DNA of 64,000 nucleotides from Bradyrhizobium liaoningense (GCF_018130955.1 NZ_JAFCJM010000025.1:31835-95834), one strand, 5' to 3'. Counted from the stretch's first letter, positions 17,221-27,148 are shown. Translations and numbers: made by a program. The notes: generated by a model from the letters alone, not told the origin.

Positions 17221-19756
17221 TGGCTTCCTCGAACTTACTGCCGACCGCTGTTGACGCCGGCGCGCCTCGTCCGGCGCCCGGCCCCTTCAACACAAGGCCG
17301 ATCTGCCTGCGGAGCGCATTGACGGCCTGATCCCGATCCCGAAGTCCGGCCACGACGGTCCTTGCGGCGATCAACGCATCATCGGCGCTCGCGGCAAGTT
17401 CAGGCATACGCAAGTTGGCCGCGCTTCCCTTGATGCGGTGGGCAATTCCCGCCAATTCCTTCGGCGTCAGGTCGTCTCGCGCCAACGCCTGGTCCAACTC
17501 TAGCAGGCCGCCGGCAAACAGCTCCTGAAACTCGTCAATGCGATCACGCCCGAAGACCTCCTCGAGCGTAAACAAATCGTCCGGCGGCTGCGGAGCCAGG
17601 AACGCCTCGACCTTCCACATGACCTCGTCCGGCGATGGCGGCGCGGCAAGCACGAGGTCCGCGCCTTCCTCCAACAGCCCCGCGCCCTCGCCGGGGATGG
17701 AGGCCGCGATGATGAAGATGCGCTTGCCTCCGTCCGAGGCGCGCGCGCGTAGCGCTCTTAGAAAGCCGGGCGGTGGAGCGACCGCAACGATCGCTGCGAA
17801 TTCGCGCGCCGCAAGCATGGCGCCGGCCGCTTCGAACGAGCCGGCCGGAAAGACGCGAAACCCGAGATGCCGCAACGGGCCGTCCGTTGCCTTGCGTGCA
17901 TCGCCCACCACCAGGACATCACCGCCGACAGTCAGGACAACGCCGGGGCCGGCGACCGGCCATTGCCGGATCCTCAGCACAGTCTCCACCGCACGATGCA
18001 GCGCCGCGACATCGATCGGTTTCGCAAGGTGTCCGTCCATGCCGGCAGCGCGACAGGCATCGACATCTTCCGACATGACATTTGCGGTCAGGGCAACGAT
18101 CGGGACCCCGCTCAGTGACAGCGGCAGCGCGCGGATACGCTGCGTGGCCTCCAGCCCGTCCATATCCGGCATCTGCACGTCCATGAGGACGGCATCAAAG
18201 CGCGCGCTCCGGACTAGTTCGATCGCCTGCTCGCCTGTCCTCACGAGCGCAATCCGGTGACCTGCCCTCTCCAGGATCCCGCGAGCGACCTCCGCATTGA
18301 TGTGAAGGTCCTCGACCAGCAGCAGTTTCAATGGCCTGACGGGCGGGGTCGGCGCGTCGATCGTCTCGCGCGCAGCCGAGCCATCGTCCGCGGGCAGCGG
18401 CAATGAGAAGCGAAAGCGGCTGCCCTGCCCCGGCGCGCTCTCGACCTCGATCTCGCCCTTCATGCCCTCCACAAGCCGCTTGCAGATCGCAAGTCCGAGG
18501 CCGGTGCCGCCAAAACGCCGGCGGATCGAGGCGTCGCCCTGTTCGAACGACTGAAACAGATGGGACTGCTGCTCGGCGGTGATGCCGATGCCCGTGTCCG
18601 AAACGCAGAAGGCGACCCGCGCCTCGTCCTTGAGCCCCGATACCGTCACCTCGACCCTGACGCCCCCTTGACTCGTGAACTTCAGGGCGTTTCCGATCAG
18701 ATTGAACAGAATCTGCCGCACCCGCGACTGATCGCCGAGCACCCATCGCGGCACGGCCGGCGAAAGCACGAGCTCCAGCGTCAAGCCGTTCTCGTGCGCA
18801 CGCGGCGTCATGAGGTTGACGATCTCGCGCAGACTTTGCCTGACGTCGAACGGCGCGCGTTCGTAGATCTCGGCCTGCCGTTCGAGCTTGGAGATGTCGA
18901 GAATGTCATCGAGGATCCGGAGGAGGCCCTCCGCTGAGGACCTGATGGTCGAAAGACGCCTGCGCTGGGTGAGCGGCAAGGGATCATCCAGCGCCAGTTG
19001 CGCCATGCCAAGGATTCCGTTCATCGGCGTGCGGATCTCATGGCTCATGACCGCGAGGAAGTCGGCCTTGACGCTCGCGGCCGCCTCCGCCGCGTCCTTG
19101 GCTTCGCGCAAATCGAGATTGGTCTGCCGTTCGCGGGCGATGCGCAGATATTCCTCGCGCCGCAGCCGATTGAACTGCGTGCGGGACACGGCACCGACGA
19201 CATAGCCGACCAGCACGACCAGCACGATGATCGTCAGATCGAGCGGACTCTCCGGGTCGGGCCTGAGCACCGCCCAGAACAACAGGCTGACGATGGGCGC
19301 ATAGGCGCTCGTCAACGCAACCCAGCGAAATCGCCCCGGGAGACACAGGTTGAGCGCGATGGCAATCAGCGGCAGCAATAGTCCGCCATGACGGGTCAGG
19401 CTCGGATGGTTGAATATCAGGGCGTTGAGCGTGAAGAACGCAACCTGGTGCAGATGGGTGATCGCAACGATGCGGGCATATCGGGTCGTCCGCAGCACGG
19501 CCAGCACGGCGGCCGCCGCCGTGAGCGCGATCAGCAGCCGGACCTCAACGAAGGACGCGAGCCGTGGGCCGGTCAGCATCAAAAAATCCAGCGGCACGAA
19601 TGACAGGCTCGCGGCCGTTTCGGCGAGGATGCACAACAGGGCCATCGCGCGTGCCGATTGCCAGATGCTCGCGGAGAACGCCTCCTCCGTCTTGCCGTCG
19701 CGAAATTCGCCGCTCGTCCCAATCAGCCCGGGAAGGTCCAATTCTACCGCCGGCAT
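17198..19756 (-). CDS. Hybrid sensor histidine kinase with receiver and HPt domains
   Basis: An 852-residue membrane kinase. Residues about 30-190 hold roughly six hydrophobic helices; a coiled linker leads to HisKA with His239 (VMSHEIRTPMNG) and a HATPase with DTGIGI and GGTGLGLAICKRLVEGM. A receiver follows with Asp526 (LMDVQMPDMDG). Residues about 610-720 look like a second receiver fold that has lost its acidic residues, and the C terminus is an HPt domain with His773 (AHRIKGSAANL). This is a phosphorelay kinase. The GAGGAGA 10 bases upstream sets the start at 19756. The sensing domain is membrane-embedded, so the signal is not evident. Confidence 0.9.
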   Translation of the reverse strand: MPAVELDLPGLIGTSGEFRDGKTEEAFSASIWQSARAMALLCILAETAASLSFVPLDFLMLTGPRLASFVEVRLLIALTAAAAVLAVLRTTRYARIVAITHLHQVAFFTLNALIFNHPSLTRHGGLLLPLIAIALNLCLPGRFRWVALTSAYAPIVSLLFWAVLRPDPESPLDLTIIVLVVLVGYVVGAVSRTQFNRLRREEYLRIARERQTNLDLREAKDAAEAAASVKADFLAVMSHEIRTPMNGILGMAQLALDDPLPLTQRRRLSTIRSSAEGLLRILDDILDISKLERQAEIYERAPFDVRQSLREIVNLMTPRAHENGLTLELVLSPAVPRWVLGDQSRVRQILFNLIGNALKFTSQGGVRVEVTVSGLKDEARVAFCVSDTGIGITAEQQSHLFQSFEQGDASIRRRFGGTGLGLAICKRLVEGMKGEIEVESAPGQGSRFRFSLPLPADDGSAARETIDAPTPPVRPLKLLLVEDLHINAEVARGILERAGHRIALVRTGEQAIELVRSARFDAVLMDVQMPDMDGLEATQRIRALPLSLSGVPIVALTANVMSEDVDACRAAGMDGHLAKPIDVAALHRAVETVLRIRQWPVAGPGVVLTVGGDVLVVGDARKATDGPLRHLGFRVFPAGSFEAAGAMLAAREFAAIVAVAPPPGFLRALRARASDGGKRIFIIAASIPGEGAGLLEEGADLVLAAPPSPDEVMWKVEAFLAPQPPDDLFTLEEVFGRDRIDEFQELFAGGLLELDQALARDDLTPKELAGIAHRIKGSAANLRMPELAASADDALIAARTVVAGLRDRDQAVNALRRQIGLVLKGPGAGRGAPASTAVGSKFEEANVDSARG

Positions 19757-19855
19757 CCCGGCCGATCTCCTCGCTCGCCACCTGCTTTCATTTGCAGGAG
19801 TGTGCCACGTTCGTCCAGAGCCAATATAGACCGGAGATTTGCGGCCCCTAAGCCG

Positions 19856-19904
19856 GAGATCAATCGGCGTTGATGGTCGATTCTCTCCCCTTCGCCTACC
19901 AGAC
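19856..19904 (+). promoter_or_regulatory. Shared leader element upstream of adhesin 1
   Basis: This 49-base stretch aligns without gaps with 22443-22491 at about 40 of 49 positions. Both contain the dyad ATCAA-N6-TTGAT and end in TCGCCTACCAGAC. It lies 134 bases before the start of the first autotransporter gene. Conserved spacing and position suggest a common promoter, operator or 5'-UTR element; which of these cannot be told by eye. Confidence 0.55.
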
Positions 19905-20038
19905 CTTCCAGTCGATCCCAGACACGAAGACGTCGCGTCGCTTGGATTTGCGGCCGTTGATGGCCGCACGCCCCGATCAGTGCGGCCGCAGCACCGAGAC
20001 AAGCTCTCGGCTGGGATCCGTGCAGGTGGGGATGGGGT

Positions 20039-22141
20039 ATGACTTGCTTTGATCTCGATATGGCCGCGCAAAGCGTGATACGACACGCTCTCGTCAGCCT
20101 GCGCGCCCCTTCCAACGGCTTCGGGCAGGCCGCTGCGGCGGCGTTGCGCCTGATCGTGCTGTTCGTTCTCCTCCAGGCGACCAGCGTCGGCTCGGCTCTG
20201 GCGGCAACCACCTGCGCCGACATCAAGGCCGGTGCCTTCGACGCGAGCGGGGCCGACCACCAATCAGACACCACGGTGTCGCTGACCGCGGGCGACATCA
20301 TCACGCTGAACTACACGTTCGTCGTTGACACGACCTTCTTCTACGGCATCGAGCTCGGCGTCGGCGGCCACTATGCCGACGGCTCCAACACGGTATCGGG
20401 CACGCTGCATGTCACCGTGACAACGACGGGAGCACAGATTTTCGCGTGGCGTGCGCTCAGCGAAGGCCTGCCGTCCCAGATCGACGTCACCGTCACCTGC
20501 TCGGGCACGACGTCGGCGCCGGTCGCCAATCCCGTAAGCGCGACGGTGGCGCAAAACAGCAGCAACAATCCAGTTACGCTCGACATCACCGGCGCGGTGG
20601 CAACCTCGGTAGCGGTGAGTGCGTCGGCCTCGCACGGCACGGCGACGGCGTCGGGGACGTCCATCACCTATACGCCGGCGAACGGCTACAGCGGCGCCGA
20701 CAGTTTCACCTATACCGCGAGCAATGCGGCCGGCACGTCGTCACCGGCGACCGTGAGCATCACGGTCAAGAGTGCCGGTCCCGTGGTGACGAGCGCCAGC
20801 CCGGCCGCCGGGCTGGTGGCCGGGCACCAAACGACGATCGTCACCGGTCAGCAACTCACCGGCGCCACGTCGGTCCAGTTCGGCGGCGTAAACGTGCTCG
20901 GATTTCAGGTGCTGAGCGCGACGCAGATTACGGTGGTGACGCCGCCCCATGCCGCCGGCACGGTCGACGTCACGGTCACCACACCGCTCGGCTCCGCCAC
21001 GGGTACGGGCATCTATCGCTACACGGCCATGCCGGATCCGACCGCCGATCCGACCGTGAAGGCGATGGTCGACTTCCAGGTTCACACCGTGCAGGTGATG
21101 GGGCAACAGCAGATCGACAATGTGCAGGACCGATTGACCGAGTTGCACAATGACGACGTGCCTGTGGTCAGCAACAGGGCCTCCTTCGCGCAGATCCCAG
21201 CGCCACAGAGGCCGTATGGCCCGCCAGCGGGTGCTGAGGACAAGACGGGCGCGGCCGCCAATCCGGCGCAGACGCGGCACGGGCCGAAGGACGCGCCGGC
21301 GACGGCCGTATCCGACTCTCCACTGCGCTACTGGACCGCAGGTTCGCTGCTATTCGGCCAGGACACCACCTATGCCAGCGCCAAATACAACGTTGTCTCC
21401 ACCGGACTTACCGCCGGCGTCGACACACGCCTGACCCGAAACCTGAAAGCCGGTGTCGCCGTCGGCTTCGGTATCGATCATGCCACGATCGGCAGCGACG
21501 GTTCGCACATCAATGCCAATGTCTGGTCGACGCAGGCCTATGCCAGCTACCGGGCTGCGCCGCAGTGGTTCATCGACGGCATCCTCGGCTATGCCGCGGG
21601 CAGGCTCGGCAATTATCGCTACGACAGCTCGGCACTGGCGTTCGGCTCCGGACATCGAGGGGCCGACGATCTGTTCGGCTCGCTGGCGGTGAGCCGTGAG
21701 ATCAAGCTCGATCGCTGGAAGATCGCGCCCTATGCGCGGCTGGACCTACAATGGATTCGGCTCGACGGCTATGCCGAGAGTGGCGCCGGCATCTACAACC
21801 TGACCTTCAACCGGACCTCGGCCGTCGATCTGGCGGGCATGCTCGGGACCAGGTTCACCCATGTGATGGACACCTCGGCCGGCCTGCTCAAATCGAGCTT
21901 CGAGCTCACCTATCGTCGCAGCTTCAGCGGCTCATACACTCAGCTCATCGCCTACAACTTTGATCCCACGACGACCTACAGCCTGTTCGGCTTGGCGGAG
22001 AAGCGCGACCAGGCCCTGATCGGTCTCGGCTTCGAGTTGCAGGTGAACCGGTCGGTCAGCCTTGGCGTCCAGCTCGACGAACTGATCGCCAACAACGCGC
22101 GCAACGAACGCGGACGGGCCCACCTCAAGATTGGATTCTGA
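20039..22141 (+). CDS. Autotransporter adhesin with Ig-like and IPT/TIG domains
   Basis: A 700-residue secreted protein. A long N-terminal leader contains the hydrophobic core LRLIVLFVLLQATSVGSALA. After it come a lectin-like or unknown N domain, a bacterial Ig-like repeat (ITYTPANGYSGADSFTYTASNAAG) and an IPT/TIG domain (VVTSASPAAGLVAGHQTTIV onward). A linker with QQQIDNVQDRLTELHND leads to a C-terminal beta-barrel of about 270 residues ending in KIGF, with the terminal Phe of outer-membrane proteins. The barrel resembles that of the next gene, so the two are paralogues. The role is probably adhesion or biofilm. The start has only a G-rich upstream stretch. Confidence 0.82.
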   Translation: MTCFDLDMAAQSVIRHALVSLRAPSNGFGQAAAAALRLIVLFVLLQATSVGSALAATTCADIKAGAFDASGADHQSDTTVSLTAGDIITLNYTFVVDTTFFYGIELGVGGHYADGSNTVSGTLHVTVTTTGAQIFAWRALSEGLPSQIDVTVTCSGTTSAPVANPVSATVAQNSSNNPVTLDITGAVATSVAVSASASHGTATASGTSITYTPANGYSGADSFTYTASNAAGTSSPATVSITVKSAGPVVTSASPAAGLVAGHQTTIVTGQQLTGATSVQFGGVNVLGFQVLSATQITVVTPPHAAGTVDVTVTTPLGSATGTGIYRYTAMPDPTADPTVKAMVDFQVHTVQVMGQQQIDNVQDRLTELHNDDVPVVSNRASFAQIPAPQRPYGPPAGAEDKTGAAANPAQTRHGPKDAPATAVSDSPLRYWTAGSLLFGQDTTYASAKYNVVSTGLTAGVDTRLTRNLKAGVAVGFGIDHATIGSDGSHINANVWSTQAYASYRAAPQWFIDGILGYAAGRLGNYRYDSSALAFGSGHRGADDLFGSLAVSREIKLDRWKIAPYARLDLQWIRLDGYAESGAGIYNLTFNRTSAVDLAGMLGTRFTHVMDTSAGLLKSSFELTYRRSFSGSYTQLIAYNFDPTTTYSLFGLAEKRDQALIGLGFELQVNRSVSLGVQLDELIANNARNERGRAHLKIGF

Positions 22142-22215
22142 GATGGCGCTGGCGTTGTGGGATCGGTCGCGATGACACACCCCACAGGACTTCACACGGA
22201 TTGCGGAGGCCGGAA

Positions 22216-22407
22216 ATGATCGTTGCAGGCAGGTCAGATCGAGCAAGGTTGACCGCTGGCCCTCCAGCCCAAGACGAAATGGGCTGGCTCCTGGCCGTAG
22301 CCGCCGCCTTTCTGATCGTTCACATCGTCGCCTTGACGATCTGCGAACGCGCCTCCGCAGACCGACCACTCCCGGCACAATCGGCACTATCACAGGAATG
22401 CGACTAG
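22216..22407 (+). CDS. Small single-span membrane protein between the adhesins
   Basis: A 63-residue reading frame with a GGAGG 8 bases before the ATG. It has a polar N terminus, one strong hydrophobic helix (MGWLLAVAAAFLIVHIVALT) and a short polar tail with Cys on either side. No family is recognised. The good ribosome site and the position between two related adhesin genes argue for a real gene, but its short length leaves doubt. Confidence 0.45.
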   Translation: MIVAGRSDRARLTAGPPAQDEMGWLLAVAAAFLIVHIVALTICERASADRPLPAQSALSQECD

Positions 22408-22442
22408 CCTCGCCGATGTCGCCTTCTGGCTGCCCAGCCCCT

Positions 22443-22491
22443 GAGATCAATCCACGTTGATGGTGGATCTGCCACCCGTCGCCTACCAGAC
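22443..22491 (+). promoter_or_regulatory. Shared leader element upstream of adhesin 2
   Basis: Second copy of the 49-base element at 19856-19904, with the same ATCAA-N6-TTGAT dyad and the same TCGCCTACCAGAC end. It lies 118 bases before the start of the second autotransporter gene, close to the 134-base spacing of the first. Confidence 0.55.
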
Positions 22492-22609
22492 GCAACGAAA
22501 CAGCGTGTGAGATATCAGGGCTGGCGGGCCATTTCCCCTGACGACCCTCTCCTCGCCGATGCGATTCCTGCGACGTCGTTCGCAGCAATCCGAACGAAGG
22601 GGACAGGGC

Positions 22610-25600
22610 ATGCATTCGGGTTGTTTCGACGTGGTCGCGCGTTGCGACCAGCTTGAGAACGGTCGCGCCGGTCGATCACCATTTGCCGGCGAACGCTCGG
22701 TCGCAACCGCGCTGACTTCCACCATTCGAAACGGCTTCCTGTCCATTTGGCTGGCCGTCATTCTGCTTTTCTCGGCGAGCGCACCCGCCCACGCCGACCG
22801 AACGCTCCCGAACGCAACGGCCGGCACTGCGTATTCGCAGAGTATCACGATCGATACGGACGTAAACGGCGCTTGGTGCAACGTCGACCGGATAGTCTCC
22901 AACGTGCCGTCGACGCTCTTGTTCATGAGCACGACGAATCCTGGCGACGTCACATGCACGGCTCTCCTCAGTGGCACGCCCACGCTGGCGGGCACTTACA
23001 GCACAATCGTTGAGATCGACGAAGCCCCGCCAAGCACCTATCCTGCCGACGCAGTCGTCATAAATGGCGGCCTCGGTGCCAGGATCACCTATCAGATCAC
23101 GATTGATAAGGCCTCGCCGACGCTGTCCATCTCGGCGTTGCCGTCTTCAGCGACCTACGGCAACTCGGTGATGCTGACGGCGACCGTGAGCGGCGGCGCC
23201 TCGGCAAGCGGAACGGTCACCTTCTACGATGGCGCAACCCCGATCGGCACGGCGTCCATCACGGGGACCACGGCAAGCCTGGCGACCAGCTCGCTTCCGG
23301 CCGGCTCGCATACGATCACGGCGAGCTACGGCGGCGATGCCAACAACAATTCCGCGACGACGAGCAGCGGGGCCACCGTGACGGTGGCGCAGACCACGCC
23401 GACCCTGGCACTCGTCGCCTCGCCGTCCTCGGCGAGCTATGGCTCGTCGGTGGCGCTGGTCGCAACCTTGTCCGGCGCCGTCTCGGCGACCGGCTCCGTG
23501 ACCTTTCTGGAAGGCGCGACCCCGCTCGGCAGCGCGACTGTCTCCGGGACCACCGCGATCCTGTTGCTATCGTCACTCCCGGTGGGAACGCACACCATCA
23601 CGGCGAGCTACGGTGGCGATGCCAACAATGCGTCGGCGACGTCGGGCTCGGTGACCGTGACCATCACGCAGGATACGCCGACTGTCGCCTTGAGTGCATC
23701 TTCCACATCGATCAGCTCGGGCTCCTCTGTGACCCTCGTCGCCTCGCTCAGCGGCGGCGCCTCGCCGACCGGCTCCATCACCTTCTATGACGGCGCCACC
23801 TCGCTCGGCTCCGGCACCATTTCCGGATCGGCTGCGATGCTGACGGTGTCGTCGCTGTCGACCGGATCGCACACGGTCACCGCCGTCTATGGCGGTGACA
23901 GCCACAATGCCGGCGCGACGTCCAACCCTGTCACGGTGGCGGTCGGCCAGGCATCGCTCTCGATCTCACTGTCAAGCTCCTCGCTCTCGCCGACGCTCGG
24001 CGACATGGTAACCTTGACCGCGACACTCTCCGGCGGGTCTTCGCCAAGCGGCACCGTGACCTTCAAGGACGGCTCCACAACCCTTGGCACCGCGACGATC
24101 TCAGGTTCGACCGCGACCTTCGCGGCATCCGCGCTCGCGGTCGGCTCACACACGATCACAGCCGTCTATGGTGGCGACGGCAGCAATGCTACGGCGGCGT
24201 CGAGCGCAATCACCGTTACCGTCGCCAAGATCTCGCCCGCGGTCGCGATTTCGAGCTCCTCGCTTTCGCCGACCGTGGGTCAGTCCGTGACCTTCACCGC
24301 AACGCTCTCCGGCGGCTCATCGCCGAGCGGCACCGTGACCTTCCAGGATGGCTCCACGGTGCTCGGCTCCGCCACGATTTCGAGCTCGACCGCGACCTTT
24401 GCAACCGCCGCCTTCACGGTGGGGACGCATGCGATCACCGCCGTCTATGGCGGCGACAGCAACAACGCCACGGTCGCCTCCAGCGCGGTCACGGTCACGG
24501 TCGGCCAGGCCTCACCCTCGGTCTCGCTTTCGGCGTCATCGACCTCGCCGGCCGTCGGCCAGTCCTTGACGTTCACGGCGACGCTCTCCGGCGGATCATC
24601 GTCGAGCGGCACCGTGACCTTCCAGGACGGCTCGACGGTCCTTGGCTCGGCGATGATCTCGAGCGCGACCGCGACCTTCGCGACCGCGGCGCTCGCGGTC
24701 GGCACGCATTCGATCACCGCCGTCTATGGCGGCGACAGCAGCAACGCCACGGCAACATCGAGTGCCGTGACGGTTACGGTCGGCAAGACATCGCCTTCGG
24801 TTGCCGTCTCCGCCTCACCGGCATCGGCCTCCGTCGGCCAGTCCGTAACCTTCACGGCGACGCTCTCCGGCGGCGCCTCCGCCGGCGGCACCGTCACCTT
24901 CAATGACGGCGCGTCTGCACTCGGCTCGGCAACGATCTCGGGTTCGAGCGCGACCTTCACCACATCGGCGCTCGCAGTCGGGTCGCATTCGATCACCGCC
25001 TCCTATAGCGGCGACAGCAGCAATGGCACCGCAACATCCAGCGCCATCACGGTGACGATCGGCAAGACGTCTCCCTCGATCGCGGTGTCGGCCTCGCGGA
25101 CCTCGCCGGCGGCTGGCCAGTCGGTGACCTTCACGGCAACGATCTCCGGCGGCTCCTCGCCAAGCGGCACAGTGACTTTCCAGGACGGCTCGACAGTCCT
25201 TGGCACTGCGACGATCTCGGGCTCGAGCGCCACCTTCTCCAGCGCGGCGCTTGCAGCCGGCACGCATTCGATCACCGCTGCCTATGCCGGCGACAGCAGC
25301 AATGCCACCGCGACATCCAGCGCGGTCACCGTGACGGTCGGGCTGGCCTCTCCCTCCCTCTCACTGTCGAGCTCGGTGAGCTCGGCGACATCAGGCCAGA
25401 CCGTAACACTCACGGCAACACTTTCCGGCGGGTCATCGCCATCCGGCTCCATCACCTTCAAGGACGGCGCGACGACGCTCGGCACTGCGACCATTTCCGG
25501 CACGGTCGCGGTGCTCGCCACGTCGACCCTTGCGGTGGGCACGCATTCCATGACTGTGGTCTATGGCGGCGACAGCAACAATGCCGCGGCGACCTCGAGC

Positions 25601-27148
25601 GCGGTCAGCGTGACGATCGGCAAGGCTGCGCCCACAATCTCGGTTTCGAGCTCGTCGAGCGCACCGGCGGCCGGCCAATCCGTGACCTTGACGGCGACGC
25701 TCTCGGGAGGGGCCAACCCAGGCGGCACCGTCACCTTCAAGGACGGAACGACGGCGCTCGGCACTGCGGGCGTTTCCGGCTCAACTGCGATTTTCGCAAC
25801 GACGCTTGCCGCAGGCTCGCATTCGATCGTCGCCGTCTACGCCGGAGATGGCAGCAATGCCGGCGCGACGTCGAGCGCGATCACGCTCTCGGTCGGGCGC
25901 TCCGATCCCACGGCCAGCGCAGCGGTGCGCGGCTTGGTTGGCTCGCAGGTATCCACCGCCATGAGGTTCGGTCAGACCCAGATCGGCAATATCTTCCACC
26001 GCTTCGAAAGCCTGCACGACCGGGATGACGCCGGTGGCTCCCCTTCCGAGGTGGATCGTCGGCCTGCATCGGGCGGCACGGGCGCAGGCGCAAATGGCGC
26101 GCCGGCCGGCAACCTCGATATCGACGGCCGGGCGGCCGGCCTCTTCAACGCCCCGTCCGGCATGACGCAGGCTCTCGGCTACACCCAAGCGCTCGGCTAT
26201 GCCGGTGATTTGCCGATCCTCAGCCCGCCCATGCAGAGCGACGCAGGCCGTGCCGTAAGCCAGCTCTCCGCCGCACTGCCGCAGGCGATGGAAGCGCTCG
26301 ACAAGACCAATCTGCTGCCGTTCCACATCTGGGCCTCCGGTACGGTCGGGTTCGGCCGGCTGCAGCGCGACAACAATTTTGACAATCGCTTCACCACCTC
26401 AGGGCTGACCCTGGGCTTCGATCGGCGCCTCGCCGACGGCTTCAAGGCCGGCGCGGCTCTTGGGCTCGGTTTCGACAACACCAAGATCGGCACCGACGGA
26501 TCGCGGATCGACGCACGGAGCTTTGACGCCACGATCTATGCGAGTTGGCGCTTCCTGCCGCATACGTATCTCGACATGGCAGGCGGTTACGGCTGGCTCC
26601 GTTTCGACAACAAGCGCTGGTCGAGCGACGGCAACGTCATGCTGACCGGTCAGCGCGCGGGCAGCCAGCTCTTCGGCACGCTCGGCCTGACCCATGTATC
26701 CAAATGGGACGACTTCAAGCTCTCGTCCTACGGCCGCCTCGATGTCGTGAGGGCGGCGCTCGACGGTTACAGCGAGACCGGCTCGAGCGCATGGGCCCTG
26801 ACCTACGACAAGATGAACACGACCAGCGTTGCCAGCGTTCTCGGCGGCCGCCTCGCCTATCCGATCCTGCAAAGCTGGGGCGTGCTGACCCCGGCCGTTC
26901 GCGCGGAATGGCGACATGCCTTCGACGGCGGATATGTGCAGGGTCTGAACTACGTCGATCTCGTCGGCCTGACCTCCGGCTATACGCTCAGCGGCACCGC
27001 GACCGCACGCGACACCGTGACCGGCGGCCTTTCGGTGAGAGCCGATGTCGGCAACGCGCTCAGCCTCGATCTGGAGTATCTGCTGACGAGCTCAATCACC
27101 GGCGTCGAAAGCCAGAGAGTGCGCGGCGCAATGAAGTACGGTTTCTGA
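22610..27148 (+). CDS. Large autotransporter adhesin with ten Ig-like (Big_3-type) repeats
   Basis: A 1512-residue protein. The leader ends in a signal peptide (FLSIWLAVILLFSASAPAHA). A short N domain is followed by ten tandem Ig-like repeats of about 93 residues, each with SGTVTFxDGxTxLGTATISG and GSHxITAxYGGDxxNxxATSS. A linker then leads to a C-terminal beta-barrel of about 290 residues ending in MKYGF. The repeat type occurs in large bacterial surface adhesins. The start at 22610 has AAGGGGA about 7 bases upstream; a start 51 bases earlier is possible. It is a paralogue of the preceding adhesin in linker and barrel. Confidence 0.88.
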   Translation: MHSGCFDVVARCDQLENGRAGRSPFAGERSVATALTSTIRNGFLSIWLAVILLFSASAPAHADRTLPNATAGTAYSQSITIDTDVNGAWCNVDRIVSNVPSTLLFMSTTNPGDVTCTALLSGTPTLAGTYSTIVEIDEAPPSTYPADAVVINGGLGARITYQITIDKASPTLSISALPSSATYGNSVMLTATVSGGASASGTVTFYDGATPIGTASITGTTASLATSSLPAGSHTITASYGGDANNNSATTSSGATVTVAQTTPTLALVASPSSASYGSSVALVATLSGAVSATGSVTFLEGATPLGSATVSGTTAILLLSSLPVGTHTITASYGGDANNASATSGSVTVTITQDTPTVALSASSTSISSGSSVTLVASLSGGASPTGSITFYDGATSLGSGTISGSAAMLTVSSLSTGSHTVTAVYGGDSHNAGATSNPVTVAVGQASLSISLSSSSLSPTLGDMVTLTATLSGGSSPSGTVTFKDGSTTLGTATISGSTATFAASALAVGSHTITAVYGGDGSNATAASSAITVTVAKISPAVAISSSSLSPTVGQSVTFTATLSGGSSPSGTVTFQDGSTVLGSATISSSTATFATAAFTVGTHAITAVYGGDSNNATVASSAVTVTVGQASPSVSLSASSTSPAVGQSLTFTATLSGGSSSSGTVTFQDGSTVLGSAMISSATATFATAALAVGTHSITAVYGGDSSNATATSSAVTVTVGKTSPSVAVSASPASASVGQSVTFTATLSGGASAGGTVTFNDGASALGSATISGSSATFTTSALAVGSHSITASYSGDSSNGTATSSAITVTIGKTSPSIAVSASRTSPAAGQSVTFTATISGGSSPSGTVTFQDGSTVLGTATISGSSATFSSAALAAGTHSITAAYAGDSSNATATSSAVTVTVGLASPSLSLSSSVSSATSGQTVTLTATLSGGSSPSGSITFKDGATTLGTATISGTVAVLATSTLAVGTHSMTVVYGGDSNNAAATSSAVSVTIGKAAPTISVSSSSSAPAAGQSVTLTATLSGGANPGGTVTFKDGTTALGTAGVSGSTAIFATTLAAGSHSIVAVYAGDGSNAGATSSAITLSVGRSDPTASAAVRGLVGSQVSTAMRFGQTQIGNIFHRFESLHDRDDAGGSPSEVDRRPASGGTGAGANGAPAGNLDIDGRAAGLFNAPSGMTQALGYTQALGYAGDLPILSPPMQSDAGRAVSQLSAALPQAMEALDKTNLLPFHIWASGTVGFGRLQRDNNFDNRFTTSGLTLGFDRRLADGFKAGAALGLGFDNTKIGTDGSRIDARSFDATIYASWRFLPHTYLDMAGGYGWLRFDNKRWSSDGNVMLTGQRAGSQLFGTLGLTHVSKWDDFKLSSYGRLDVVRAALDGYSETGSSAWALTYDKMNTTSVASVLGGRLAYPILQSWGVLTPAVRAEWRHAFDGGYVQGLNYVDLVGLTSGYTLSGTATARDTVTGGLSVRADVGNALSLDLEYLLTSSITGVESQRVRGAMKYGF
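23114..25902 (+). repeat. Ten in-frame 279-bp tandem repeats
   Basis: Ten consecutive Ig-like units, nearly all 279 bp (93 codons), fill this stretch. Central units are most alike and the outer ones more divergent, as expected from unequal crossing-over acting on the middle of an array. The unit boundary used here is the S-P-x-(V/L) that begins each domain. Confidence 0.9.

Noticed and set aside
23114..25902. Regular 279-bp periodicity considered as a CRISPR-like or non-coding satellite array
   Set aside because: The unit is exactly 93 codons in frame, encodes Ig-like domains and has no spacer pattern.
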